Source: Dehalobacter sp. CP (GTDB lineage: Bacteria; Bacillota_B; Desulfitobacteriia; Desulfitobacteriales; Syntrophobotulaceae). Taken from it: a stretch of 64,000 bases of DNA. Shown here one piece after another: positions 24,900 to 33,405 of this stretch. The notes under the pieces were generated by a model. That model ran no database searches, was not told the DNA's origin, and worked only from the letters and a program-made list of their open reading frames with translations. The stretch is from assembly GCA_009910795.1 (NCBI GenBank), contig VMEE01000093.1, positions 1-64,000 on the forward strand, in the 5' to 3' direction. The position numbers and the translations under genes are program-made. Each line of letters starts with the position of its first letter. Within the stretch, counting starts at the first letter, position 1.

Positions 24900-25640
24900 A
24901 ACGAAAACCACCTGCTATGCAGGTGGTTCCAAAAAGCTTTAGCTATGAGTAGAAAAACTACCTCCGGTTTTGATAAAATAGTGCAGGTTTGGCAGCCGCA
25001 CTAAAATGGGAGGTAGTAATCCAAATGGATACGGAAAGTTTATCACACACGCAATGGAATTGTAAATATCATATCGTGTTTACACCAAAATACAGACGGC
25101 AGCTGATTTATGGGCAAATAAAAGCGGATATAGGAAAGATAATCAGGAAGCTATGTGAGTACAAGAAGGTAGAAATAATAGAAGCCAATGCATGTCCGGA
25201 CCACATACACATGCTGGTATCGATTCCGCCGAAGATAAGTGTATCGAGTTTCGTAGGATATCTAAAGGGGAAGAGTTCGCTAATGATCTTCGACAGGCAT
25301 GCAAACTTGAAATATAAATACGGGAACAGACATTTCTGGTGCAGAGGATATTATGTGGACACAGTAGGACGCAATAAGAAGGTAATAGAACAATATATCA
25401 AAAACCAACTTCAAGAGGACATAGCATCTGATCAAATCAGCCTGAAAGAATTCATAGATCCGTTCACAGGAGAGCCAGTGGACAAAAGTAGTAAAAAGAA
25501 AAAATAGTGCCCCTTTAGGGGTGGTTTGAAAAAATGTGCGGCTGAAAGACTTTTCAGCGAGCCTTGAGGCTCTGCCAAGTAAAATGCCCTTATAGGGCTA
25601 GAGCAAACCACCCGCTAAGCGGGTGGTGCTGATTTTATAT
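24900..25640 (+). mobile_element. IS200/IS605-family element (single tnpA)
   Basis: Subterminal hairpins bound the element: AACCACCTGC-TAT-GCAGGTGGTT at 24906-24928 on the left and ACCACCCGC-TAA-GCGGGTGGT at 25607-25627 on the right. Between them is one Y1 transposase gene and a structured right-end region with GCCTTGAGGC. Exact cleavage points cannot be fixed from one copy. There are no terminal inverted repeats or target duplications, as expected for this family. It lies ten bases beyond the duplicated tRNA-His end. Confidence 0.85.
25025..25507 (+). CDS. tnpA: IS200/IS605 family transposase TnpA (Y1 HUH)
   Basis: This is a 160-residue single-strand DNA transposase. It shows the start HTQWNCKYHIVFTPKYRRQLIYG, the HUH metal site in ACPDHIHMLVSIPP, KGKSSLMIF, and the catalytic tyrosine region WCRGYYVDTVGRN. 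The length and all motifs are intact, so it may be active. The ATG at 25025 lies eleven bases after GGGAGG; the 12 codons upstream have no site. No tnpB accessory gene is present. The low-GC codon use differs a little from its neighbours. Confidence 0.92.
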   Translation: MDTESLSHTQWNCKYHIVFTPKYRRQLIYGQIKADIGKIIRKLCEYKKVEIIEANACPDHIHMLVSIPPKISVSSFVGYLKGKSSLMIFDRHANLKYKYGNRHFWCRGYYVDTVGRNKKVIEQYIKNQLQEDIASDQISLKEFIDPFTGEPVDKSSKKKK

Positions 25641-25642
25641 TT

Positions 25643-26427
25643 TCACGGAGCAGCTGCCTGCGTCGTGGCGGAGGCTTCCGCGGATAGACCGCTCTGGCCG
25701 CTGCTGTTCAGTGCAATGATTTTATAATAATAGGTTGTCTCCGGATCTAGGCCTGTATCCGTATAAGGGGGTGCTGCCACATTTTCCGCTATCGTACTGT
25801 AGGTGCCCTCGGGACTGCCGGCGGCTGCGCTAACGATATTGGAAAAATAGCCTATACCGGAACTCCCAATAGCTTTGATCTTATAATAATGAGTATTGCC
25901 TGATGTCAGGCTGCCATCCGTATAATTGGCATATACCGTCGAGGCAACCTCTGTATAGGTGCCTGAATACGAAGCTGAGCGGTAGACAGCGTAAGAGGTC
26001 ATTCCACTGATTAAATTCCAGGAAAGATAGATTTGCCCTGGTCCGGAGGATTTCGCTGAAAGACTTGAGAAAGATGCAGGGGTCGTGGCGTCGGCATAGG
26101 AAGAAAGTGCGCTTGTTTCGTTGTTATCAGCAGTCTGGACCTTAAGTAATAGGTTTGACTGGAGGCTAAACCGGTGTCGGTATATTGGTTTGTGGTGACC
26201 GAATTAGTAAAAGAGTAGGTTCCGGAATAGGAAGTTGACCGGTAGATATTGTACTTGTCCGCACCGTTTACTGCAGTCCACGTTAACACAATTTCATTCG
26301 GACTGAGCGCAGAAGCGGATAAGTTTGTTGGAGCCGACAAAGCGGCGGCAGAAATCTGAGGCATAGTCAGGAAATTGACGAGGAAACATAAGAGTATCAC
26401 CAACGATTTAGACCTGATTTCTCCCAT
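25643..26427 (-). pseudogene. Frameshifted, shortened fibronectin type III repeat protein
   Basis: The gene starts at 26427 with a signal peptide (LVILLCFLVNFLTMPQISAAA) and a first FN3 domain (SAPTNLSASALSPNEIVLTWTAV, KYNIYRSTSYSGTY). Near 26150, after the residues SQTYY, the frame breaks. Adding one base in the CTTAAGG run restores LKVQTADNNETSALSSYADAT and then a second FN3 domain, which continues as the frame ending at 25643. In that part SAAAG jumps directly to SPEGTYSTIAEN, so half an FN3 unit has been lost. The stop lies 15 bases from the IS200 right hairpin, so the 3' end may also be cut. A programmed frameshift is possible but less likely. Presumed once a secreted surface protein. 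Confidence 0.75.
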
Positions 26428-26606
26428 ATGTTATTCACCTTCCATAACAATCTCTTTTAGGGGACCATGAAACAAGTATACCATTTTTTGGTTTATTATC
26501 TGTAAATTATTTGTAAATCCTTTGGAGTATTCAATTTAATTTTTTATTGTTATTCTTATTAAAATCATCCATAATAGAAATCAGCAAGAAGATGGGGGGC
26601 CTGTTT

Positions 26607-27374
26607 GTGACAGAAAGATATGTTCAGACTGTGGAAAGAGCGCTGGATATATTGGAAGTGCTGGCCAGTTCAAGGGAATCATTTGGTGTGACTGAAATCG
26701 GCAGCAGGATAGGGCTGCATAAAAGCACGGTACATCGGATTATTCAGACTTTATGTTATCGAGGATATGTCGAAAAAGAAAAAGATAGGGAACGGTACCG
26801 TCTCGGGATAAAAATAATTGAAGTCGGCAACGCATTTTTCAATCAGCTTGAAGTCCGGAAGATTGCCGAACGCTATCTGGAAAGCCTGGCCAAAACCTTT
26901 GATGAAGTGGTTCATCTAGTCCTGCCCGACAACGGCGAAGTGGTGTTCATTGATCATAAAGAAAGTTCCCAGTTAATCGGCATGTACTCCAAGGTAGGCA
27001 GCAGAGGCTACATGCATTGTACGGCGGTTGGTAAAGCGATTCTTTCCACTTTGCCGGAAGAGGAAGTAAGGCTTATCCTGCAGAAGAAGGGTATGCCCCG
27101 TTTTACTCAGCAGACGATTACAGATCCGGAAAAACTGATTGAACAGCTGAAGGAAATAAGAAAAACAGGCATTGCAGTTGCCGCTGAAGAAACTGAAGTC
27201 GGGGTCATTAACATAGGAACACCCATTTATGATTATTCGGGCAGAACCATTGGCGCGATCAGCATTTCCGGACCCATTAATAGGCTGATGGAGAAAGGGA
27301 TTGAAAAGGTCGGTCAGGAAATCAAGCGTGTTGGTCAGGATATATCCTTCAGATTAGGATATTCTGGCCGCTGA
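26607..27374 (+). CDS. IclR family transcriptional regulator
   Basis: This 255-residue protein has a winged helix at 1-65 (QTVERALDILEVLASS, GVTEIGSRIGLHKSTVHRIIQTLCYRGYVEKE) and the IclR effector domain at about 80-255 (YLESLAKTFDEVVHLVLPDNGEVVFIDH, GSRGYMHCTAVGKAILSTLPEEEV, IAVAAEETEVGVINIGTPIYDYSGRTIGAISISGP). The GTG at 26607 lies seven bases after GGGGGG and matches the usual family start. Members respond to small organic acids or sugars. Two TGAAACnnnGTTTCA palindromes 190-250 bp downstream look like its operators. Confidence 0.9.
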   Translation: MTERYVQTVERALDILEVLASSRESFGVTEIGSRIGLHKSTVHRIIQTLCYRGYVEKEKDRERYRLGIKIIEVGNAFFNQLEVRKIAERYLESLAKTFDEVVHLVLPDNGEVVFIDHKESSQLIGMYSKVGSRGYMHCTAVGKAILSTLPEEEVRLILQKKGMPRFTQQTITDPEKLIEQLKEIRKTGIAVAAEETEVGVINIGTPIYDYSGRTIGAISISGPINRLMEKGIEKVGQEIKRVGQDISFRLGYSGR

Positions 27375-27559
27375 TATTACAGTAATCTGCCAAAAAACGC
27401 TTGACGGAAGTAAAGAATCAGTACATAATATTAATACTATATTTTCAAATATTTCAGAATCTTTTTGTGGTGGTTTGCATAGGATAGCCAAAAGATCAGA
27501 CATCAAGCTTTAGCCCCAAAATTGAAGAGATGGACAAAAAATATGATGTAGTAAAAAAG

Positions 27560-27625
27560 TGAAACGGCGTTTCAAATGATAAAACAAACTTATTTTTTAT
27601 ATGTATAAAATGAAACGATGTTTCA
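27560..27625. promoter_or_regulatory. Twin IclR-type operators in front of an unknown gene
   Basis: TGAAACGGCGTTTCA (27560-27574) and TGAAACGATGTTTCA (27611-27625) are perfect palindromes with 3-base centres, 51 bp apart centre to centre, about five DNA turns. The second begins right after a TATAAA-like -10 (27604-27609), so bound protein would block RNA polymerase. The GAAAC/GTTTC half-sites resemble IclR/KdgR boxes. The IclR gene is immediately upstream. Confidence 0.7.
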
Positions 27626-27657
27626 TCAAGTAAAACAACAGTAGGGAGTGATTAATT

Positions 27658-28275
27658 ATGATGAGAATTTCATCAATAGCTTATAATCAGGACAGAGATT
27701 GTATGGGATGCGCTGTTAGAGATGAAAAGCAAATATCCACCTATATTCTGTCTTTTCAGATTGCAAACCAGTTGCTGTCGCGTTATCAAGGGAAATGGGA
27801 TATTTCCAGCAACGGGATTACACTTCGTTTTACGGACCTAGGCCATCCGCTGACGATTGATTATGATTCCGGGATCATTAATTACGGATCCCTGACGACA
27901 GCGTTTTATCATCGCTATAACCCTGCCAAGGGGCTGGCAGTGCTGGTCGAGGATATTTGTTCCGACCTTGCGATCCCGCAAAGTGAGCCCATTGAATATG
28001 AAGAATATGTATTTAGATTATTCGTCAAACTTGTGGAAATTTTCCATGCCCGATGCAATGTTCAGATATTACCTGGTAAAAATGAAGGCGAATGGGAAAT
28101 CCGTTTAGGCGAGGGGGAAGCTTCAGGCTGGATCGGAAAAGATGGAATTGCCGAGAACCGGTTTGGTGAAAAAATGGATATAAAACAATGGCAGAGTCTT
28201 AGAATTGAAAAAGCAGCGCTTTATGTCTTTGGGTTTAACTCTTTCTGCAAAAACTTCCAGTGTCCGATCAAATAA
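27658..28275 (+). CDS. Hypothetical protein under probable IclR control
   Basis: This 205-residue soluble protein is not recognised. It begins MMRISSIAYNQDRDCMGCAVRDEKQ, with a CxxC that could bind metal. A mixed alpha/beta region follows (KWDISSNGITLRFTDLGHPLTIDYDSGIINYGSL), then helices with EYEEYVFRLFVKLVEIFHARCNVQIL and a beta end containing EWEIRLGEGEASGWIGKDG. A last CKNFQC pair of cysteines lies at the C terminus. There is no signal or membrane segment. GGGAGTG precedes the double ATG at 27658/27661. A terminator follows, so it is monocistronic and its only regulatory clue is the palindrome pair upstream. Confidence 0.7.
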   Translation: MMRISSIAYNQDRDCMGCAVRDEKQISTYILSFQIANQLLSRYQGKWDISSNGITLRFTDLGHPLTIDYDSGIINYGSLTTAFYHRYNPAKGLAVLVEDICSDLAIPQSEPIEYEEYVFRLFVKLVEIFHARCNVQILPGKNEGEWEIRLGEGEASGWIGKDGIAENRFGEKMDIKQWQSLRIEKAALYVFGFNSFCKNFQCPIK

Positions 28276-28291
28276 GGACACTATTTTTTTT
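28259..28291 (+). terminator. Intrinsic terminator after the unknown gene
   Basis: AGTGTCC (28259-28265) pairs with GGACACT (28276-28282) and is followed by eight T. The left arm is inside the coding end. Confidence 0.85.
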
Positions 28292-28393
28292 GACGGCCAC
28301 GGATGGCCTAATGTCGCGGTTCCATGGAGGGAAAGGAGCGACAAGGCCACGGATGGCCTAATGTCGCGATTCCATGGAGGGAAAGGAGCGACG
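28292..28393. repeat. Dispersed repeat family A, two tandem 50-bp units
   Basis: Units 28295-28344 and 28345-28392 differ at one base. Each holds GGCCACGGATGGCC, a CCATGG core and a GTCGC...GCGAC stem. The array lies between a terminator T run and another run of seven T. Copies related in sequence are at 15857 and, inverted, at 51455. Confidence 0.8.
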
Positions 28394-28413
28394 TTTTTTT
28401 GTATTAATTTTGT

Positions 28414-28442
28414 TTGACAGGGCAAATTTTTTTAAGTATAAT
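28414..28442 (+). promoter_or_regulatory. Consensus sigma-A promoter of the Gln-Leu tRNA pair
   Basis: TTGACA (28414-28419), 17 bases, TATAAT (28437-28442): a full consensus match at both boxes. Confidence 0.9.
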
Positions 28443-28494
28443 ACTGTTTGCGTGTTAGAACCGTCAGAAAATTGATAATCGGTTTTCATTCCAA

Positions 28495-28568
28495 TGGGGT
28501 ATCGCCAAGCGGTAAGGCATCGGACTCTGACTCCGACACCGGTGGTTCAAATCCATCTACCCCAGCCA
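28495..28568 (+). tRNA. tRNA-Gln (CTG)
   Basis: The 74-nt cloverleaf begins TGGGGTATCGCCAAGCGG, a typical tRNA-Gln start, with anticodon loop CTCTGAC (CTG) and CCA encoded. Confidence 0.93.
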
Positions 28569-28578
28569 ACTTTTACAT

Positions 28579-28663
28579 GCGGGAGTGGCGGAACTGGCAG
28601 ACGCACTGGATTTAGGTTCCAGCGGGTAACTCCGTGCAGGTTCAAGTCCTGTCTCCCGCACCA
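28579..28663 (+). tRNA. tRNA-Leu (TAG)
   Basis: The 85-nt class II tRNA has acceptor GCGGGAG, anticodon loop TTTAGGT (TAG), a long variable arm, and CCA encoded. It lies ten bases after tRNA-Gln. Confidence 0.95.
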
Positions 28664-28678
28664 AAATTGATGATTTCG

Positions 28679-28717
28679 AGACAGTTGACCTATAAAGAAG
28701 GTTGACTGTCTTTTTTG
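28679..28717 (+). terminator. Intrinsic terminator of the Gln-Leu tRNA operon
   Basis: AGACAGT (28679-28685) pairs with ACTGTCT (28705-28711), extended by TGACC/GGTTG with a wobble, then six T. The 275 bases that follow, up to 28993, hold no other clear feature. Confidence 0.75.
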
Positions 28718-28993
28718 TTTCTGCGTTTCCAGCCTTAGATTTTCGTTTCTTACGCACAAATCGATAAAATGGAGGCGCTGCAACAAAAAAGTTGCAGAAG
28801 ATATAACGCCAATTGTGAAAAAATCGAGAAAAAGTATTTAAATGTCGACCGTCAGTTATTATAATATGGATGTAGCAGGAATAATCCCGGATTCTTGGAC
28901 TAGAATATCTTTCATATATAATTATCTGATCCGGTTCATAATATGAATAGTAATGACACCAAATGAAGAGAGTGTTTGGAAGGGGAAAAAGAA

Positions 28994-30151
28994 GTGTCGG
29001 GAATTCTGATTTTTTCATCAAACTATGGTGAAGGACATTTCCAGGCAGGTGAAGCACTCGCCGAAGCTTTTCGTCATCAACCTTCGCCAGTAGAGGTAAA
29101 GCACTTAGATTTTGGTTCTTTTTTTTACTTTAACACGGATTATTTTATGAGGAAAGCCTACTCAACAATGATCAAGAAGACGCCAAAACTCTGGAGAATA
29201 CTCTTCGAAAAGACGGCAGGACTGACTGCCGAAGACTGTCGGAAGTTTGTGCGGGGGTTGGAAACGAAGAAGCTGTTGGACTGCATCTGGAAGTTCAATC
29301 CTGATGTGATTGTAAGTACCCATTTTATACCGGCTGCCATACTGGGCGAATTGAAGCTGAAAGGGCTCCTTTCTGTTCCGCTAGTCACGGTGGTGACGGA
29401 CTACCTTGTTCACGGCGTATGGATCCACTCCGGAACGGATAAGTATATTGTAGGTTGCAAGGATGCATGTACCAAGCTCGTGGAGGCAGGAATAGCGCCC
29501 CAGAACGTGATTCAGTCCGGGATCCCTCTCCGGTTAAGATTTGAAGAACCCATGCAAAAAAGCGCCGCTAAACAAAAACTTCGGCTTGACCTGAACCGGA
29601 AGACGGTACTCATTATGGGCCTTAACGGTAAGCCCGTGAGCAATGTCGCAGAACTGAAGGATATTGTCCGGAACCTGGCTCAGGATATTCCGGCACAATT
29701 ATTGGTGGTTTGCGGCTACAATAAAGAACTGTACCATGCGCTTAACAGTGAAATTCGGGAAACAAATCTCTGCATCAGACTCTACGGTCATGTCGACAAT
29801 GTTCAGGAACTGATGGCAGCCTCTGATCTTATGATCACTAAAGGAGGAGCACTGACGATTTCCGAAGCACTGACCATGGGACTTCCCTTGCTGATGTACA
29901 GACCGATCCCGGGGCATGAAAAAGGGAATGCTTATTTCGTTGAACAAGCGGGAGCGGGGAAGGCTTTCGGTACCCCAGATGAACTGATACGTTACACAGT
30001 AGAGCTGTTCAAGCATTCGGCCAGACTGGAGACAATGAGTTCTACGGCCCGGATGATACTGCCGGTCAATCCTTCACAGAATGCAGCTGCGTATATTTTG
30101 ACACTCAGGAAAAGTACCAAGACCAATCCATTCAAAACAGAAGCGATGTAG
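28994..30151 (+). CDS. MGDG synthase-type glycosyltransferase (probable glycolipid synthesis)
   Basis: This is a 385-residue GT28-family enzyme. The N-terminal MGDG-synthase domain begins GILIFSSNYGEGHFQAGEALAEAFR and contains HLDFGSFFYFN, DVIVSTHFIPAAILGEL and VVTDYLVHGVWIH. The C-terminal nucleotide-sugar domain shows LIMGLNGKPVSN, LYGHVDNVQELMAASDLMITKGGALTISEALTMGLPLLMYRPIPGHEKGNAYFV. Relatives (UgtP/YpfP) add glucose or galactose to diacylglycerol at the inner membrane face, giving membrane glycolipid and lipoteichoic acid anchors. The GTG start follows GGAAGGGG. It is monocistronic, and its TAG stop begins a family C repeat. Confidence 0.85.
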   Translation: MSGILIFSSNYGEGHFQAGEALAEAFRHQPSPVEVKHLDFGSFFYFNTDYFMRKAYSTMIKKTPKLWRILFEKTAGLTAEDCRKFVRGLETKKLLDCIWKFNPDVIVSTHFIPAAILGELKLKGLLSVPLVTVVTDYLVHGVWIHSGTDKYIVGCKDACTKLVEAGIAPQNVIQSGIPLRLRFEEPMQKSAAKQKLRLDLNRKTVLIMGLNGKPVSNVAELKDIVRNLAQDIPAQLLVVCGYNKELYHALNSEIRETNLCIRLYGHVDNVQELMAASDLMITKGGALTISEALTMGLPLLMYRPIPGHEKGNAYFVEQAGAGKAFGTPDELIRYTVELFKHSARLETMSSTARMILPVNPSQNAAAYILTLRKSTKTNPFKTEAM

Positions 30152-30209
30152 TACCCGGCAGAAAATCTGCTCGCCATTATATTCCAAAATTAGGGTTAAC
30201 AAGGCACTA
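30149..30209. repeat. Dispersed inverted-repeat element, family C, shorter copy
   Basis: Begins TAGTACC at the stop codon of the glycosyltransferase gene and ends ATTAGGGTTAACAAGGCACTA. Inverted, GCTCGCCATTATATTCC to the end matches the left half of the 101-bp copy at 17489 (CTAGTACTTTATTAACCCTA, TATTATGGCGAGCA). An inner CAGAAAATCTG hairpin is present. Confidence 0.7.
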
Positions 30210-30464
30210 GATTTAAACAGAATATCAAGCGTTTTCCTTGATTCTTTGAAAAACTTCTGATAATATTAACTGGTCAATATCAGGTTTACTGGAAAGGGGA
30301 AACGGATGTTTCCTCTTTCTGAAATTATTACTTTTTTTCCAGGGGCTTACTCTTAAGCTAGGTTTGCATCTTTTTGAAAAAGGGCAGAATATCCTGGTGT
30401 GAAATGTTGATACTATTTAAATATAAAAATATAATGTAAGGTTAAATTCCAAGGAGGAGCGGAC

Positions 30465-31814
30465 ATGTCTGTCAAGATCGAAAAGAAGAACAATAACATC
30501 TACGAAATGGAAATTACGGTTGGGGTTGAAGAGGTTTCTGCAGCTTTTGACCGGGTGATGAAAAGAGCTGGCCAGGGACTCAGCATACCAGGTTTTCGCA
30601 AAGGAAAAGCCCCCAAGCATATAATAGAAAGGTATGTTGATAAAGACGCTGTGAAAAATGAAGTGATGGAGCAGGTCTCTTACCCGGCTTTATTTGAAGC
30701 CTATAAGGAGCATTCCATTATGCCAGTTTCCAGACCGGCTATGCAGGTCATCCAATTTGAGGCAGATAAAGATCTCATTTTTAAAGTTACGGCAGAGACC
30801 AAACCTGATGTAGAGCTGGGACAATATAAGGGTCTTGGTATCGAAAAACAGGCTGTTGAGGTTACAGACGAGCAGGTGGCCGAAGAACTGGAACGCCGTC
30901 AAAACAGACATGCTAAACTTATTCCGGTTGAAGACGGAGAAATCATTGACCAGGATATCGTCACGATTGACTTTGAAGGATTCCTGGGTGATGTGCCGTT
31001 TGAAGGAGGAAAAGGAGAGAATCACGAGTTAACCATCGGTTCCGGCACTTTTATCCCAGGATTTGAGGAACAAATAAAAGGTTCTAAGAATGGTCAGGAA
31101 CTTGAAATCAATGTCAAGTTCCCGGAAGGCTATCACAGCGAAGAGCTCTCTGGAAAAGATGCCATGTTTAAAGTCAAGATCAATGGTATTAAGAGAAAAG
31201 AACTGGCTGCTCTGGATGACGAGTTTGCCAAAGACGTCAGCGAATTTGACACGTTAGAAGAATTGAAGCAGGATATTAGAGAAAAGATGATTTCAGCTGC
31301 AGAAAGCAAACGTGACAATGAATATAAGACCGAAATTATGAAGAAGGTTGCTGAAAACGCAGTCTGTGAAATTCCTGAAGGAATGAAACAGGAACGCATT
31401 GATGCGTTAATGGAAGACCTGCAGCAGAACATGGCCTATCAGGGGATTTCCATGGAGCAGTATTGCCAGTATGTCAATACCAGCATAGAAGCGCTTCGTG
31501 AATCCTACAGTCAGCAGGCAATTGATGGGCTAAAAACTGAACTTGTCCTCGAAGCAATTGCGGAAAAAGAAGGAATTACGGTTACCGATGAAGAAATTGA
31601 ATCCGAGATTAATAGAATGGCTATGCAGTATGGCAGGACAGCTGAAGAACTGAAGTCAGCTCTTGAAGCTCGCGGCGAGATGCAGATGTTCAAAATGAGT
31701 TTAACATCAGAGCATACCGTTGATTTCCTGGTCAAGAACAATGGAGCCGGGCAGGAAAGTGCCCCAGCACAGAACACGGATTCAGAGAGTAATGTTGCGG
31801 AGGAAAATGAATAA
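30465..31814 (+). CDS. tig: Trigger factor (ribosome-associated chaperone, peptidyl-prolyl isomerase)
   Basis: This 449-residue protein binds ribosomes at the exit tunnel and assists new chains. The N-terminal ribosome-binding domain contains the signature GFRKGKAPKHIIERYVDKDAVKNEV (about 44-70). The FKBP domain is at about 165-235 (DFEGFLGDVPFEGGKGENHELTIGSGTFIPGFEEQI, FPEGYHSEELSGKDAMFKV), and a helical C-terminal chaperone domain follows, with an acidic, Q/E/N-rich tail. AAGGAGG precedes the ATG. It is followed after 50 bp by clpX, the normal Firmicutes order. Confidence 0.97.
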   Translation: MSVKIEKKNNNIYEMEITVGVEEVSAAFDRVMKRAGQGLSIPGFRKGKAPKHIIERYVDKDAVKNEVMEQVSYPALFEAYKEHSIMPVSRPAMQVIQFEADKDLIFKVTAETKPDVELGQYKGLGIEKQAVEVTDEQVAEELERRQNRHAKLIPVEDGEIIDQDIVTIDFEGFLGDVPFEGGKGENHELTIGSGTFIPGFEEQIKGSKNGQELEINVKFPEGYHSEELSGKDAMFKVKINGIKRKELAALDDEFAKDVSEFDTLEELKQDIREKMISAAESKRDNEYKTEIMKKVAENAVCEIPEGMKQERIDALMEDLQQNMAYQGISMEQYCQYVNTSIEALRESYSQQAIDGLKTELVLEAIAEKEGITVTDEEIESEINRMAMQYGRTAEELKSALEARGEMQMFKMSLTSEHTVDFLVKNNGAGQESAPAQNTDSESNVAEENE

Positions 31815-31864
31815 GATAGTTATTGCGACAATGATAAGGGAATTCTCAGTAAAGGGGTGAGCAT

Positions 31865-33118
31865 ATGGCAAAGTTTAACGATGAAAAGAATCAACTGAAG
31901 TGTTCCTTTTGCGGTAAAACACAGGAACAGGTCAAGAAACTGGTAGCAGGTCCCGGGGTATACATTTGTGATGAATGCATCGAGCTCTGTAATGAAATCA
32001 TAGAAGAGGAGCTCCAGGATGATGTAGGCTCAGAAATTGGAGAGATACCTAAGCCCAAAGAAATCAGAGGTATTCTTGATCAATACGTTGTCGGTCAGGA
32101 CGAAGCAAAAAAAGCATTATCTGTTGCAGTTTATAACCATTACAAGCGTATCAGCATTGGCATGAAGGTCGATGATGTCGAACTTCAGAAATCCAATATT
32201 ATTATGCTCGGTCCAACAGGTTCCGGTAAGACGCTGCTTGCTTCTACACTGGCTAAAGTTCTTAATGTTCCATTTGCTATAGCGGATGCAACCTCACTGA
32301 CGGAAGCCGGCTATGTCGGAGAAGATGTTGAGAATATTCTCCTCAAACTGATTCAGGCTGCTGATTATGATATTGAGAGGGCGGAGCGAGGGATCATCTA
32401 TATTGATGAGATCGATAAGATTGCCCGAAAATCTGAGAATCCATCCATTACCAGGGATGTATCAGGTGAAGGTGTCCAGCAGGCACTGCTCAAAATTCTG
32501 GAAGGCACAGTAGCCAGTGTTCCTCCACAGGGAGGACGCAAGCATCCCCACCAGGAATTTATCCAACTCGATACCACGAATATCCTGTTCATTGTCGGCG
32601 GGGCTTTTGATGGTATTGACAAACTGATTCAAAACCGTATCGGCAAAAAAGTGATGGGTTTTGGGGCGGAAATTCAAAAGAAAAATGAAAAGAACGTCGG
32701 GGAATTCTTAAGGCAGATCCTGCCGGTAGACCTCTTAAAATACGGATTAATCCCCGAGTTTGTCGGAAGACTTCCTGTTATTGTCACCTTGGATGCTCTG
32801 GATCAGGATGCGCTGGTCAGCATTTTGACCCAGCCCAAAAACGCCTTGGTCAAACAGTATGAAAAACTGCTGGAAATGGACGGCGTAGGGCTGGAATTCA
32901 AAGAAGATGCGCTTAAAGCCATTGCTGAAGAAGCGATTCGCCGTAATACGGGAGCGAGGGGTCTCAGGGCGATTATGGAAGAAATCATGCTGAACGTGAT
33001 GTATGATATTCCAACCCGCTCGGATGTCACCAAGTGCATCGTTACCAAGGATACAATCCTTCAGCGGATTGAGCCTGAGCTTATCACAGTGGATAGCAAG
33101 AAGGAAGAATCAGCTTAA
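31865..33118 (+). CDS. clpX: ATP-dependent Clp protease ATP-binding subunit ClpX
   Basis: This 417-residue AAA+ unfoldase feeds substrates to ClpP. The C4 zinc finger is at the start (CSFCGK...CDECIELC), the Walker A is GPTGSGKT, Walker B is [11 protein letters not shown], and the ClpP-binding loop region ([10 protein letters not shown] nearby [10 protein letters not shown]) and sensor-2 [14 protein letters not shown] are present. Length and motifs are complete. No clpP lies between tig and clpX in this window. AAAGGGGTGA precedes the ATG. A strong terminator follows. Confidence 0.97.
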   Translation: MAKFNDEKNQLKCSFCGKTQEQVKKLVAGPGVYICDECIELCNEIIEEELQDDVGSEIGEIPKPKEIRGILDQYVVGQDEAKKALSVAVYNHYKRISIGMKVDDVELQKSNIIMLGPTGSGKTLLASTLAKVLNVPFAIADATSLTEAGYVGEDVENILLKLIQAADYDIERAERGIIYIDEIDKIARKSENPSITRDVSGEGVQQALLKILEGTVASVPPQGGRKHPHQEFIQLDTTNILFIVGGAFDGIDKLIQNRIGKKVMGFGAEIQKKNEKNVGEFLRQILPVDLLKYGLIPEFVGRLPVIVTLDALDQDALVSILTQPKNALVKQYEKLLEMDGVGLEFKEDALKAIAEEAIRRNTGARGLRAIMEEIMLNVMYDIPTRSDVTKCIVTKDTILQRIEPELITVDSKKEESA

Positions 33119-33144
33119 GTAGAATAAAGTCAAAGTAAATGTTT

Positions 33145-33182
33145 ACAGCCGCCGGCGAAGAAATTTGCCGACGGCTGTTTTT
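33145..33182 (+). terminator. Intrinsic terminator after clpX
   Basis: ACAGCCG-CCGGC pairs with TGCCG-ACGGCTGT (one mismatch region), then five T. Confidence 0.85.
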
Positions 33183-33267
33183 GGCTTTTGATTGATCTAG
33201 TTAAAGCATTCGAAAAATACCTACATTAAAATATTTTCTGGCATGCAGACTAACCTAAACGGCCTTA

Positions 33268-33380
33268 TGATCAGTCTGGGGGCCACAGTTCCGCTGTGAG
33301 CGGAGCACGATGCGGAGCGCGGCTTTTTGCGCCAAGGAGGGCGCAACAGCCGAAAAGTGGTATTGTGGCTCCCAGACTTG
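33268..33380. repeat. Dispersed repeat family B, full-length inverted-repeat element
   Basis: Ends GTCTGGGGGCCACAGTTCCG (33274) and, inverted, GTCTGGGAGCCACAATACCA (33377) form long arms. An inner stem TTGCGCC/GGGCGCAA within GGCT/AGCC completes a long hairpin. It fills the gap between the converging clpX and cbiZ genes. Partial copies are at 12285 and 60259. Confidence 0.75.
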
Positions 33381-33405
33381 CCCAATTCCTTTAAATAGTG
33401 GTGTA

